Translations under genes and position numbers: made by a program | The notes under the pieces: generated by a model | The model's input: only the letters and a program-made list of their open reading frames with translations | What the model was told of the DNA's origin: nothing | Databases searched by the model: none | Shown: in pieces, positions 51,796 through 60,709 of the stretch | Numbering within the stretch: the first letter of the stretch is position 1 | How the letters are laid out: each line of letters begins with the position of its first letter | Source of the DNA: Flavobacterium suncheonense GH29-5 = DSM 17707 | Lineage (GTDB): Bacteria > Bacteroidota > Bacteroidia > Flavobacteriales > Flavobacteriaceae | Assembly: GCF_000430025.1 (NCBI RefSeq) | Contig: NZ_AUCZ01000010.1 | Location: 57,401-121,400, forward strand | Reading direction: 5' to 3' | DNA length: 64,000 nt

Positions 51796-51826
51796 ATCAT
51801 TAAAAGATTAAAAAATTTAATGATTT
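51794..51826 (+). repeat. Hairpin at the sufA stop codon
   Basis: AAATCATTAAA (51794-51804) and TTTAATGATTT (51816-51826) form a perfect 11-bp stem with an 11-nt loop. It overlaps the sufA stop and ends just before the four-helix-bundle gene. No T-run follows, so it is not a standard terminator. Confidence 0.6.
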
Positions 51827-51833
51827 AAAGATT

Positions 51834-52226
51834 ATGACAAAATCGTTTGAAGAATTTGAGGTTCATAAAAAAGGAGTTGTATTAACAAAACAGGTTTTTA
51901 GAATTTTGAACCAATCTTCAATCGAAAAGGAATTTGGTTTTAAAGACCAAATGAAAAGAGCGGTTATTTCAATAACAAATAATATTGCCGAAGGATCTGA
52001 ATATAATAACAACAAGCAATTTGTCCGTTTTTTGAAAATTGCAAAAGGAAGTTGTGCTGAAGTCAGAAACATGTTGATTTTAGCAAGAGAATTAGAGTTT
52101 TGTACGCAGGCTGAAATTCAGGAAAGTTTGCAGTTAAGCGTTGAAATTTCTCAGAACATTTCCAATTTTATTAAGTATCTGGATTCGAAGACAGAAAATA
52201 AAAAATTAGAAGGTTTAAAGCGTTAA
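51834..52226 (+). CDS. Four-helix-bundle protein (23S rRNA intervening-sequence protein family)
   Basis: 130 residues. The family pattern is visible: a helix with VLTKQVFRILNQSS, then RAVISITNNIAEGSEYNN (the IxxNIAEG core), FVRFLKIAKGSCAEVRNMLI and a last helix with ISNFIKYL. Members were first found inside intervening sequences of 23S rRNA genes, but most, as here, are elsewhere in the genome; their function is unknown. The gene is much more AT-rich than sufA and sufB and is flanked by a hairpin and an 8-bp tandem repeat, so it looks like an insertion into the suf operon. Confidence 0.88.
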   Translation: MTKSFEEFEVHKKGVVLTKQVFRILNQSSIEKEFGFKDQMKRAVISITNNIAEGSEYNNNKQFVRFLKIAKGSCAEVRNMLILARELEFCTQAEIQESLQLSVEISQNISNFIKYLDSKTENKKLEGLKR

Positions 52227-52228
52227 AA

Positions 52229-52267
52229 AATCTTTCAATCTTTCAATCTTTCAATTTTTCAATTTTT
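52229..52267 (+). repeat. 8-bp tandem repeat before sufB
   Basis: AATCTTTC is repeated three times (52229-52252), followed by the variant AATTTTTC and a partial unit. It lies between the four-helix-bundle gene and sufB (ATG at 52279). Confidence 0.85.
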
Positions 52268-52278
52268 AAATTTTAAAA

Positions 52279-53727
52279 ATGAGTAAATACACAGAAGACG
52301 ACTTAAAAGTCGAACTCGAAAATAAAGAATACGAATACGGTTTTTATACCGACATCGAATCGGAAACGTTTCCTGCGGGACTGAACGAAGACATTGTTCG
52401 TGCCATTTCCAAAAAGAAAAACGAACCCGAATGGATGACCGAATGGCGTCTGGAAGCTTTCCGCGCCTGGACCGAAATGGAGGAACCTAACTGGGCGAAC
52501 GTGCATTACGAAAAACCCGATTTCCAAGCCATTTCCTATTATTCGGCACCGAAGAAAAAAGACAAATACCAAAGTCTGGATGAGGTCGATCCGGAATTGC
52601 TGGAAACCTTCAAAAAACTGGGTATTTCGATAGACGAGCAAAAGAAACTGGCGGGCGTTGCGGTGGATATCGTAATGGACTCGGTTTCCGTAGCGACGAC
52701 TTTCAAAAAAACCCTGGCGGAAAAAGGCATCATTTTCTGTTCGATTTCCGAGGCGATTCAGGAACATCCGGAATTGGTTCAGAAATACATCGGATCGGTG
52801 GTACCGCAACGCGATAATTTCTATGCCGCGTTGAACTCGGCGGTTTTCTCGGACGGATCATTTTGTTACATTCCGAAAGGCGTTCGTTGTCCGATGGAAT
52901 TGTCTACCTATTTCCGTATCAATCAGGGCGGAACCGGACAGTTTGAAAGAACGCTGGTCATTGCCGATGAAGGCAGTTATGTGTCTTACCTTGAAGGCTG
53001 TACCGCGCCAAGCCGTGACGAAAACCAATTGCACGCAGCCGTTGTCGAGCTAATTGCTTTAGACGATGCCGAAATCAAATATTCGACTGTTCAGAACTGG
53101 TATCCGGGGAATAAAGAAGGAAAAGGCGGGGTGTTCAACTTTGTGACCAAGCGAGGTTTGTGCGAGAAAAATGCCAAAATCTCCTGGACACAGGTGGAAA
53201 CCGGTTCTGCCGTAACCTGGAAATATCCGTCTTGTGTACTGAAAGGCGACAACTCCATCGGGGAATTCTACTCGATTGCGGTAACCAACAACTTTCAGCA
53301 GGCCGATACCGGAACCAAAATGGTACACTTGGGGAAAAACACCAAATCGACGATCATTTCCAAAGGAATTTCTGCCGGAAAATCGCAAAACAGTTACCGC
53401 GGTCTGGTTCAGATTTCCTCCAGAGCCGAAAACGCGCGGAACTTCTCGCAATGTGACTCGTTACTGATGGGGAACAATTGTGGGGCGCACACGTTTCCGT
53501 ACATCGAATCCAAAAACACCACTGCAAGAATTGAGCATGAGGCAACCACTTCCAAAATCGGGGAAGATCAGGTGTTTTATTGCAACCAACGCGGTATTCC
53601 GACCGAAAAAGCCATTGCGCTGATCGTAAACGGATTCAGCAGAGATGTTTTGAACAAACTGCCGATGGAATTTGCTGTGGAAGCGCAGAAACTGTTGGAG
53701 ATTTCGTTGGAAGGAAGTGTGGGATAA
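52279..53727 (+). CDS. sufB: Fe-S cluster assembly protein SufB
   Basis: 482 residues, normal length. SufB is the scaffold subunit of SufBC2D on which Fe-S clusters are built. The family is evident from [80 protein letters not shown] and the C-terminal [20 protein letters not shown]. Cytosolic. sufC follows after 33 bp. The poor sequence between the four-helix gene and this ATG raises the question of how translation here is coupled. Confidence 0.96.
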   Translation: MSKYTEDDLKVELENKEYEYGFYTDIESETFPAGLNEDIVRAISKKKNEPEWMTEWRLEAFRAWTEMEEPNWANVHYEKPDFQAISYYSAPKKKDKYQSLDEVDPELLETFKKLGISIDEQKKLAGVAVDIVMDSVSVATTFKKTLAEKGIIFCSISEAIQEHPELVQKYIGSVVPQRDNFYAALNSAVFSDGSFCYIPKGVRCPMELSTYFRINQGGTGQFERTLVIADEGSYVSYLEGCTAPSRDENQLHAAVVELIALDDAEIKYSTVQNWYPGNKEGKGGVFNFVTKRGLCEKNAKISWTQVETGSAVTWKYPSCVLKGDNSIGEFYSIAVTNNFQQADTGTKMVHLGKNTKSTIISKGISAGKSQNSYRGLVQISSRAENARNFSQCDSLLMGNNCGAHTFPYIESKNTTARIEHEATTSKIGEDQVFYCNQRGIPTEKAIALIVNGFSRDVLNKLPMEFAVEAQKLLEISLEGSVG

Positions 53728-53760
53728 TCAATTTTTAAAAATCAATAAGATAGCTATAGC

Positions 53761-54501
53761 ATGTTAACTATAAAAAATTTGCATGCCTCAGTAGAGGACA
53801 AAGAAATATTAAGAGGAATTAATCTTGAAGTAAAAGCCGGAGAAGTACACGCGATTATGGGACCGAACGGTGCCGGAAAATCCACGTTGTCTTCCATCAT
53901 TGCCGGAAACGAAACCTACGAAGTAACCGACGGGGAAATCATCTTAGACGGCGAAGACATCTCGGAACTGGCTCCGGAAGAACGCGCGCACAAAGGCGTA
54001 TTTCTATCGTTCCAGTATCCGGTGGAAATACCAGGGGTTTCGGTAACGAACTTCATCAAAACCGCCATCAACGAAAGCCGTAAAGCCAACGGTCAGGAAG
54101 AAATGCCGGCCAACGAAATGCTGAAATTGATCCGCGAAAAATCGGAATTATTGGAAATGGACCGTAAATTCTTGTCGCGTTCGTTAAACGAAGGGTTTTC
54201 CGGAGGCGAGAAGAAACGGAACGAAATCTTCCAAATGGCGATGCTGAACCCGAAACTGGCCATTCTGGACGAAACCGATTCCGGACTGGACATCGACGCG
54301 CTTCGCATCGTGGCCAACGGGGTGAACAAACTGAAAAGCAAAGACAATGCCGTGGTGGTGATTACGCACTACCAACGTTTGTTAGACTATATCGTTCCGG
54401 ATTTCGTACACGTGTTGATGGACGGAAAAATTATCAAATCGGGCGGTGCAGATTTGGCATTGGAGTTAGAAGAAAAAGGGTACGACTGGTTAAAAAGCTA
54501 A
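53761..54501 (+). CDS. sufC: Fe-S cluster assembly ATPase SufC
   Basis: 246 residues. It is an ABC ATPase with Walker A GPNGAGKST (34-42), a SufC-type signature LNEGFSGGEKKRNEI and Walker B LAILDETDSGLDIDAL, followed by VVVITHYQRLLDYI. SufC dimerises with SufB and SufD and drives cluster assembly by ATP hydrolysis. sufD starts 3 bp after its stop codon, so translational coupling is likely. Confidence 0.97.
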   Translation: MLTIKNLHASVEDKEILRGINLEVKAGEVHAIMGPNGAGKSTLSSIIAGNETYEVTDGEIILDGEDISELAPEERAHKGVFLSFQYPVEIPGVSVTNFIKTAINESRKANGQEEMPANEMLKLIREKSELLEMDRKFLSRSLNEGFSGGEKKRNEIFQMAMLNPKLAILDETDSGLDIDALRIVANGVNKLKSKDNAVVVITHYQRLLDYIVPDFVHVLMDGKIIKSGGADLALELEEKGYDWLKS

Positions 54502-54504
54502 ACA

Positions 54505-55821
54505 ATGGAATTGAAAGAAAAACTAATTTCATCGTTCATGGCTTTTGAGGAGAAGGTGGATGTAGGTACCGAACTACACGATCTTCGCACATCAGCCTTA
54601 AAGAATTTTGAAACAAAAGGATTCCCGACCAAAAAAGAGGAAGCCTGGAAATATACCTCGCTGAATGCGGTCTTGAAAAACGATTTCAGCCTCTTCCCGA
54701 AAAAGGAAAACAACATCGAGGTGAGCGATGTAAAAAAATACTTCCTGAACGATTTGGATACCTACAAAGTGATCTTTATCGACGGGGTTTTCAGTACGTT
54801 TTTGTCGTCCACCACGCATGACGGCCTGGACGTTTGCTTAATGTCGTCGGCACTGACCAAACCGAAATACAAGATGATTATCGACACGTATTTCAATCAA
54901 GTAGCGAGTAAAGAAGAGAGCCTGACATCGTTGAATACCGCTTTCGCGTATGAAGGCGCATACATCAACATCCCGAAAAGCAAAGTGGTGGAAAAACCGA
55001 TTGAAATCATCTATTTCTCTACCGGGAAAGAAGATGCGTTGATGGTACAGCCGCGAAATCTGGTAATTGTTGGTGAAAATGCTCATGTACAGATTGTGGA
55101 GCGTCACCAGAGTCTGAATGAAAATCCGGTACTGACCAATTCGGTAACGGAGATTTTCGCTCAAAAACGCGCGATCGTGGATTACTACAAAGTACAAAAC
55201 GACGAGCAGACTGCGAATTTAATTGATAATACATACATCTCCCAGAAACAGGAAAGCCGCGTTTCGGTACACACGTTCTCTTTCGGAGGAAACCTGACTC
55301 GTAACAACCTGAATTTCTACCATCACGGGGAACGCATTGATTCTACGCTGAAAGGCATTACCATCATCGGCGACAAACAACACGTCGATCATTATACTTT
55401 GGTGAACCACGAACAGCCGAACTGCGAAAGCCACCAGAACTACAAAACGATACTGGATGGTCAATCTACCGGCGTGTTCAACGGTAAAATCTATGTGGAA
55501 AAAGAAGCGCAGAAAACCGACGCCTTCCAGCAGAACAACAACATTTTGTTAAGCGATAAAGCGACCATCAACGCGAAACCGCAATTGGAAATTTTCGCCG
55601 ACGATGTGAAATGTTCCCACGGATGTACCATCGGTCAGCTGGATGAAAATGCCATGTTCTACATGCAACAACGCGGCATTCCGAAAAAAGAGGCTAAAGC
55701 GCTGCTGATGTACGCGTTTACCAGCGAAGTGACCTCGAGTATCAAAATACCGGAATTGAAGGCTAAAATCGCCAAAATCATCGCTACGAAGCTGAAGGTA
55801 AACATGGGCTTTGATTTGTAA
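54505..55821 (+). CDS. sufD: Fe-S cluster assembly protein SufD
   Basis: 438 residues. It is the SufB paralogue in the SufBC2D complex. Visible features are KNFETKGFPTKKEEAWKYTS in the N-terminal part, a beta-helix core, and the conserved C-terminal segment VKCSHGCTIGQLDENAMFYM followed by QQRGIPKKEAKALLMYAFTSE. The stop is followed by a hairpin terminator, so the first suf transcript ends here. Confidence 0.95.
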   Translation: MELKEKLISSFMAFEEKVDVGTELHDLRTSALKNFETKGFPTKKEEAWKYTSLNAVLKNDFSLFPKKENNIEVSDVKKYFLNDLDTYKVIFIDGVFSTFLSSTTHDGLDVCLMSSALTKPKYKMIIDTYFNQVASKEESLTSLNTAFAYEGAYINIPKSKVVEKPIEIIYFSTGKEDALMVQPRNLVIVGENAHVQIVERHQSLNENPVLTNSVTEIFAQKRAIVDYYKVQNDEQTANLIDNTYISQKQESRVSVHTFSFGGNLTRNNLNFYHHGERIDSTLKGITIIGDKQHVDHYTLVNHEQPNCESHQNYKTILDGQSTGVFNGKIYVEKEAQKTDAFQQNNNILLSDKATINAKPQLEIFADDVKCSHGCTIGQLDENAMFYMQQRGIPKKEAKALLMYAFTSEVTSSIKIPELKAKIAKIIATKLKVNMGFDL

Positions 55822-55846
55822 GCACAAAACCAATTTAGAGATAAAG

Positions 55847-55874
55847 AAAACCGCTGTAACAGGCGGTTTTTATT
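55847..55874 (+). terminator. Terminator after sufD
   Basis: AAAACCGC (55847-55854) pairs perfectly with GCGGTTTT (55863-55870) around an 8-nt loop, followed by T-rich sequence. Confidence 0.85.
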
Positions 55875-55904
55875 TTAAGGATTTTCGCATCCGTTCAATT
55901 TCCC

Positions 55905-55912
55905 TATATTTG
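55905..55912 (+). promoter_or_regulatory. -7 promoter box of the DUF2157-like pair
   Basis: TATATTTG, 20 bp before the ATG at 55933. Confidence 0.6.
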
Positions 55913-55932
55913 AGTAAATCAAAACTAATCCG

Positions 55933-56928
55933 ATGGAACAATTTCCAGAACATCAACTCCAAAAACTTGTCGATAAAGGGTTCATTTCCGAAGCGCAACA
56001 TCAGGAAGTACAACAATACAAAGCGCTCGGTCTTTTTTCCCTGAATACGGAACTTTTGTTTCTGTTGTATCTATCAGTGCTGCTCTTTACCGGCGGCGTG
56101 GGAACTTTGATCTACAAAAACATCGACAGTATCGGACATATTGCGATTTTGGCGGTGAATTTTGTGTTGATGCTGGTGTGCTTTTATTTCAGTTTCAAAA
56201 AAGCCAAAGGATTTTCCAGAACAGAAGTGCTTTTCGACAACCCGGTTTACGATTATGTAGTCCTGACCGGAAGTCTGCTGGCCACTATTTTCACCGGTTA
56301 TCTTCAGTTTCAGTACGGCATTTTCGGGGAAGATTTTAGTCTGGTTTCGCTGTTTTCGGCTATCTTGTGTTTCGCGGTGGCGTATTATTTCGATAACCGA
56401 ACCGTGCTGTCTATGGCGATAACGTCCCTGATTGCTTTTGCCGGCATCACCTTAACGCCGAAAACGGTTTTTGAAAACGAGATGTATTCCAATCCGAACT
56501 TGGTGTATTTCGGGATTCTTATCGGGATTCTACTGATTCTCTGGGTTATATACAGTCTGAAGGAAAATCTGAAAGCCCATTTTTACTTTGTGTATTACAC
56601 GTTCGCGCAGCATTTGTTAGGCATTTGCACCATCGCCGGATTGATTGAAGACTATTGGTTTGGCTTTTTGCCGGTTTTAGCGGGAAGCACTTGGTTTTTT
56701 TACAGGGAAAGTCATAAACACAAGGCTACTTCGCTGTTTGTGTTTTCGTTGCTTTACGGATTTATAGGCGCCAATATTTTCTTTATCCGAACCTTGGATG
56801 CTATAGACATTACGGATTTTGTCGTACCGCTTATCTACATTTCCCCGGGTTATGTGATATTTTGTATTGTGATGTTTATCAGAGCAGTACGTAATTTTAA
56901 CAAAGAGAAACATGCTGGCATATCATAA
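55933..56928 (+). CDS. DUF2157-like multipass membrane protein
   Basis: 331 residues. A soluble N-terminal helical segment (QLQKLVDKGFISEAQHQEVQ, residues 8-27) is typical of DUF2157 proteins, followed by about nine or ten membrane helices from residue 38 to 320. Function unknown. It overlaps the next gene by 17 bp, so the two are translated together, and they lie between sufD and sufS. Whether they take part in Fe-S biogenesis is not shown by the sequence. Confidence 0.75.
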   Translation: MEQFPEHQLQKLVDKGFISEAQHQEVQQYKALGLFSLNTELLFLLYLSVLLFTGGVGTLIYKNIDSIGHIAILAVNFVLMLVCFYFSFKKAKGFSRTEVLFDNPVYDYVVLTGSLLATIFTGYLQFQYGIFGEDFSLVSLFSAILCFAVAYYFDNRTVLSMAITSLIAFAGITLTPKTVFENEMYSNPNLVYFGILIGILLILWVIYSLKENLKAHFYFVYYTFAQHLLGICTIAGLIEDYWFGFLPVLAGSTWFFYRESHKHKATSLFVFSLLYGFIGANIFFIRTLDAIDITDFVVPLIYISPGYVIFCIVMFIRAVRNFNKEKHAGIS

Positions 56929-58072
56929 AGAAACTTTAGAAAATGAAGCTTTGGTCACTCAGGCTAAAGAACTGTATCGAATGAAATTCATTCCGAAAAC
57001 CCAATTGCAGGACATTACTTCGCGCTTGACGTTGTTTCATTCGAGCAGCAATTTACTGATTCGGATTGGCTTTTTCCTTTTGGGCTGTTTGCTGTTATCG
57101 GCTGTGGCAGGTTTTCTGGCGTTGTTTTTCGGGATTTTGCTGAATAGTGATTTTGAAAATATCGTCTTTGTATACGCGATTATCGGCATTCTCGGTGCGG
57201 AATTTTTAGCGCGGCAGGGCTATTTCAATCACGGACTGGATGATGCTTTTGTACTGTCTATTCCATTCTTTTTCTGCATAGCCATCAGTATAACTACCGA
57301 TTCCTCGACGTTAACTTTTGTGACCATGATGGTGTTGGGGTTTGTCTGTTGTATACGGTATGTTCATACGCTGTCCGTTTTGGTTGGTGTGATTGGTTTA
57401 GTTGGATTGGTGTTCGATTTGATTGTAAATCACGCGCTTCTTGATAAATTATTCCTGCCTTTCATTGGATTTCTTTTGGCTTGCGGTTTGTATTTCATCA
57501 GTAGAAAACTTGAAAAGAACGAGCGTTTCTATTTGTATTCCAACGTAATTTGGGTAGTGAAAGGTTTTGCTTTGCTTTTAGCTTATTTTTCCGTCAATTA
57601 CATGGTGGTTCGGGAACTCTCCGAAGATTTGATGAACATTACAGTCACCCCGGAAAAGGATATTCCTCTGGCGTTCCTTTTTTACGGATTGACCTTTGTG
57701 ATTCCGCTTTGCTACATCGGCTATGCGTTAAAAACCAAAGACCGGCTGATGTTGCTCCTCGGTTTGTTTGCATTGGGCTATTCGATTTTTACCATTCGCT
57801 ACTACTATCAGGTAATACCTTTGGAAATTGCGTTGATTTTGGGCGGAATACTTCTTTTTGGCATCAGTTTTTGGGCTATCAGGAAATTGCAGGACAAAGC
57901 GACCGGCATCACCTTCCAACCCGACCGGAGTGCCGACAGCAGTTTGCTCTTAAATGCCCAGGCCCTAATTGTCACGTCGCAAATCCAAACCAAAGCGATA
58001 ACGCCGACTGAAGATAAGATGCCTTTTGGCGGCGGTGGTTTCAGCGGTGGCGGTGCCGGGGAAACTTTCTGA
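56912..58072 (+). CDS. Multipass membrane protein with Gly-rich tail
   Basis: 386 residues. The layout resembles the preceding protein: an N-terminal helical segment (KELYRMKFIPKTQLQDITSR) and about ten membrane helices from residue 48 to 345. A soluble tail then ends in the low-complexity GGGGFSGGGAGETF, similar to the glycine tails of TPM-domain proteins. It may belong to a DUF4401-type companion family, but I am not certain. It is translationally coupled to the previous gene. No perfect terminator separates it from sufS. Confidence 0.7.
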   Translation: MLAYHKETLENEALVTQAKELYRMKFIPKTQLQDITSRLTLFHSSSNLLIRIGFFLLGCLLLSAVAGFLALFFGILLNSDFENIVFVYAIIGILGAEFLARQGYFNHGLDDAFVLSIPFFFCIAISITTDSSTLTFVTMMVLGFVCCIRYVHTLSVLVGVIGLVGLVFDLIVNHALLDKLFLPFIGFLLACGLYFISRKLEKNERFYLYSNVIWVVKGFALLLAYFSVNYMVVRELSEDLMNITVTPEKDIPLAFLFYGLTFVIPLCYIGYALKTKDRLMLLLGLFALGYSIFTIRYYYQVIPLEIALILGGILLFGISFWAIRKLQDKATGITFQPDRSADSSLLLNAQALIVTSQIQTKAITPTEDKMPFGGGGFSGGGAGETF

Positions 58073-58113
58073 TATTTTATCATTTATTTATATCAATTTA
58101 AAATAACAAGCCG

Positions 58114-58121
58114 TAAATTTG
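58114..58121 (+). promoter_or_regulatory. sufS: -7 promoter box of sufS
   Basis: TAAATTTG, 18 bp before the ATG at 58140. It overlaps the alternative TTG start at 58119 and so excludes it. Confidence 0.58.
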
Positions 58122-58139
58122 TGTCAAATTAGAATTAAC

Positions 58140-59354
58140 ATGTTTGATGTTCAAAAAGTAAGAGCACAATTCCCAATATTGTCCCAAACCGTAAACGGAA
58201 AACCATTGGTGTATTTTGACAATGGTGCCACAACCCAAAAACCTGAGGTGGTTATCGATGCGATTGCCCAATATTATACCGAGTTTAACGCCAACATCCA
58301 TCGCGGGGTGCATACCCTCAGCCAGTTGGCTACAGATGCTTATGAGCAAGCGCGAAACACAATTCAAAACCATCTCAATGCAAAATACAACCACGAAATT
58401 ATTTTCACTTCCGGAACGACGGCGGGGATTAATCTCGTAGCCAACGGTTTTGCGAAATTCGTAAAAGAAGGTGACGAGGTGATGGTATCGGCTTTGGAGC
58501 ACCACAGCAATATCGTGCCGTGGCAGTTTTTGTGCGAGAAAACCGGTGCGAAACTGGTTGTAATTCCAATGAACGAGCAAGGGGAATTGCGGATGGACAA
58601 ATTCGAAAAACTGCTTTCTTCCAAAACGAAAATCGTGGCGGTCAATCATATTTCCAATGCGTTGGGAACCATTAATCCGATTAAACAGATTATTGACAAA
58701 GCACATAAAGTTGGCGCGGCGGTATTAATTGACGGCGCGCAGGCAACTCCGCATTTGCGCCCGGACGTGCAGGAACTCGATTGCGATTTCTACGTGTTTT
58801 CCGGTCATAAAGTGTGCGGTCCGACCGGAGTTGGAATCCTTTACGGAAAAGAAAACTGGCTGAATGCCTTACCCCCGTATCAGGGCGGCGGCGAAATGAT
58901 CAAAGAAGTAACGTTTGAGAAAACCACCTACGCGGAGTTACCGCATAAATTCGAAGCCGGAACGCCAAACATTGAAGCCGGAATCGTATTGGGAACTGCC
59001 ATCGACTACCTGAACGGCATCGGTTTCGACAACATAGCAAAATACGAACAGGAATTGCTGGATTATGCCACCCGGAAATTACTGGAAATTGACGGTTTGA
59101 AAATCTACGGAACCAGCGAAAATAAGGCTTCCGTGATTTCGTTCAACATTGAAGGGATTCATCCGTACGACATTGGCACAATTATCGATAAGTTAGGAGT
59201 AGCGGTACGTACCGGCCATCATTGCGCCCAACCGATCATGCAGTATTTCGATATTCCGGGAACGATACGGGCGAGTTTTGCGTTCTACAATACCAGGGAA
59301 GAAATTGATATCTTTGTGGAAGCGGTAAAAAAAGCGCAGATGATGTTAACTTAA
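58140..59354 (+). CDS. sufS: Cysteine desulfurase SufS
   Basis: 404 residues. It is a PLP enzyme releasing sulfur from cysteine for Fe-S assembly. Motifs are LVYFDNGATTQKP near residue 24, SALEHHSNIVPWQ, LIDGAQATPHL, the PLP lysine Lys224 in FSGHKVCGPTGVG and the persulfide Cys362 in VRTGHHCAQPIM. The short active-site loop is of the type II SufS kind, which depends on SufE. It is read from its own promoter; the lipoprotein gene and sufE follow closely. Confidence 0.96.
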   Translation: MFDVQKVRAQFPILSQTVNGKPLVYFDNGATTQKPEVVIDAIAQYYTEFNANIHRGVHTLSQLATDAYEQARNTIQNHLNAKYNHEIIFTSGTTAGINLVANGFAKFVKEGDEVMVSALEHHSNIVPWQFLCEKTGAKLVVIPMNEQGELRMDKFEKLLSSKTKIVAVNHISNALGTINPIKQIIDKAHKVGAAVLIDGAQATPHLRPDVQELDCDFYVFSGHKVCGPTGVGILYGKENWLNALPPYQGGGEMIKEVTFEKTTYAELPHKFEAGTPNIEAGIVLGTAIDYLNGIGFDNIAKYEQELLDYATRKLLEIDGLKIYGTSENKASVISFNIEGIHPYDIGTIIDKLGVAVRTGHHCAQPIMQYFDIPGTIRASFAFYNTREEIDIFVEAVKKAQMMLT

Positions 59355-59365
59355 ATACAAAAAGT

Positions 59366-59836
59366 ATGAAACTGATTACTCTTTTAACGTTGACAGTGGT
59401 AACACTAACCAGTTGTAATTGCCAGAAAACAGCAGCTGAAAAAAGTGATTTGGCGGCAAAAACAGCGATGCAGGAAAAAGCTATCCCAACTTTAGAATAT
59501 GAAGCCAACACACGCGGCTATTACCGAAAAATAACCATTTCTGATAAGAAAGCCTGGGTGGTCCCTGAACGTAACGGAAAAACGGTTACACTAAACATCA
59601 GTGATGCCGACTGGAATGAGTTGGTTACATTGTACCAATCGGTTAATAAGGAAGGTCTGAAAGATTTAAAAGCACCAACCGAAAAGCGTTTTTACGACGG
59701 GGCACCGATGGCCAACTTTAGGGTAATCACCAAAGAAATGACATATCAATCAGCAACGTTCGATGGAGGCTATCCACCTGCGGAGATTGAAAAAATTGTA
59801 ACTAAAATCATTGCGATAGGCGATAAAGTAGAATAA
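59366..59836 (+). CDS. Small lipoprotein of unknown function
   Basis: 156 residues. A signal with lipobox-like LTSCNCQ (Cys at residue 17 and again at 19) is followed by a domain of about 100 residues with VPERNGKTVTLNISDADWNE and TFDGGYPPAEIEKIVTKII. I do not recognise a named family, although similar small lipoproteins occur in Flavobacteriia. It lies between sufS (11 bp) and sufE (1 bp) and is thus co-expressed with the sulfur-transfer pair. Confidence 0.7.
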   Translation: MKLITLLTLTVVTLTSCNCQKTAAEKSDLAAKTAMQEKAIPTLEYEANTRGYYRKITISDKKAWVVPERNGKTVTLNISDADWNELVTLYQSVNKEGLKDLKAPTEKRFYDGAPMANFRVITKEMTYQSATFDGGYPPAEIEKIVTKIIAIGDKVE

Positions 59837-59837
59837 C

Positions 59838-60257
59838 ATGACCATTAAAGCCATACAGGAAGAAATTGTAGACGAGTTTTCCATGTTCGACGACTGGATG
59901 CAGCGTTACGAATACATTATCGAATTGGGGAAATTGCTTCCGCTGATAGACGAGCAGTACAAAACAGAGGACAACCTTATCAAAGGCTGCCAGTCCAAAG
60001 TGTGGGTGCATGCCGAAGAAAAAGACGGAAACGTAGTATTCACCGCCGACAGTGACGCGATTTTAACCAAAGGAATCATCGCAATTTTAGTGCGTGCCTT
60101 TTCCAATCAGTCACCGAAAGCGATTCTGGATGCCGATACGGATTTTATCGACGAAATCGGATTAAAAGAGCATCTGTCGCCCACGCGTGCCAACGGGTTG
60201 GTGTCGATGATCAAGCAAATTAAAATGTATGCGTTGGCGTTTCAGGCCAAGAATTAA
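59838..60257 (+). CDS. sufE: Sulfur acceptor protein SufE
   Basis: 139 residues. The acceptor is Cys51 in EDNLIKGCQSKVWV, the SufE signature, followed by the conserved region with DADTDFIDEIGLKEHLSPTR. SufE takes the persulfide from SufS and hands it to SufB. Cytosolic. It starts 1 bp after the lipoprotein gene, and the DUF59 gene follows 56 bp downstream. Confidence 0.95.
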   Translation: MTIKAIQEEIVDEFSMFDDWMQRYEYIIELGKLLPLIDEQYKTEDNLIKGCQSKVWVHAEEKDGNVVFTADSDAILTKGIIAILVRAFSNQSPKAILDADTDFIDEIGLKEHLSPTRANGLVSMIKQIKMYALAFQAKN

Positions 60258-60313
60258 TTTTCACCATATAAGTCATATAAATTAAGTGGGTTATATGTTT
60301 AAAAACAATAAAA

Positions 60314-60637
60314 ATGGAAGAATTTAACGATACCATCAATTTAGGGGAAGACGTTGTAAAAGTGCTGAAAGGCATTTACGACCCGGAAATCCCGGTAGAC
60401 ATTTACGAATTAGGATTGATTTACGACGTGATGATCAACGAAGACAACGATGTAAAAATACTGATGACCTTAACTTCTCCGAACTGTCCGGTGGCGGAAA
60501 CCCTGCCGCAGGAAGTAGAGGAAAAAATCAAATCCATCGACGCCGTGAAATCCTGTGAAGTGGAAATCACTTTCGATCCGCCTTGGAGCAAAGATTTAAT
60601 GAGTGAAGAAGCCAAACTGGAATTAGGAATGCTTTAA
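60314..60637 (+). CDS. DUF59/MIP18-type Fe-S assembly protein (SufT-like)
   Basis: 107 residues. The MIP18 pattern is clear: LKGIYDPEIPVDIYELGLIY, MTLTSPNCPVAETLPQEVEE and a final VEITFDPPWSKDLMS. The conserved cysteine is in SPNCP. These proteins act in Fe-S maturation (SufT/PaaD/Cia2 family) and are often the last member of suf clusters. It is downstream of sufE in the same direction. Confidence 0.93.
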   Translation: MEEFNDTINLGEDVVKVLKGIYDPEIPVDIYELGLIYDVMINEDNDVKILMTLTSPNCPVAETLPQEVEEKIKSIDAVKSCEVEITFDPPWSKDLMSEEAKLELGML

Positions 60638-60709
60638 GTAGTAAGCAGCTTACAGTCTCGGTTTACAGTATCTTTAACTGAAAACTGCGACTGCGACTGC
60701 GACTGAACT

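Noticed and set aside
52229..52267. Tandem repeat as a CRISPR array
   Set aside because: Units are 8 bp and directly adjacent, without spacers, and no cas gene exists in the window.
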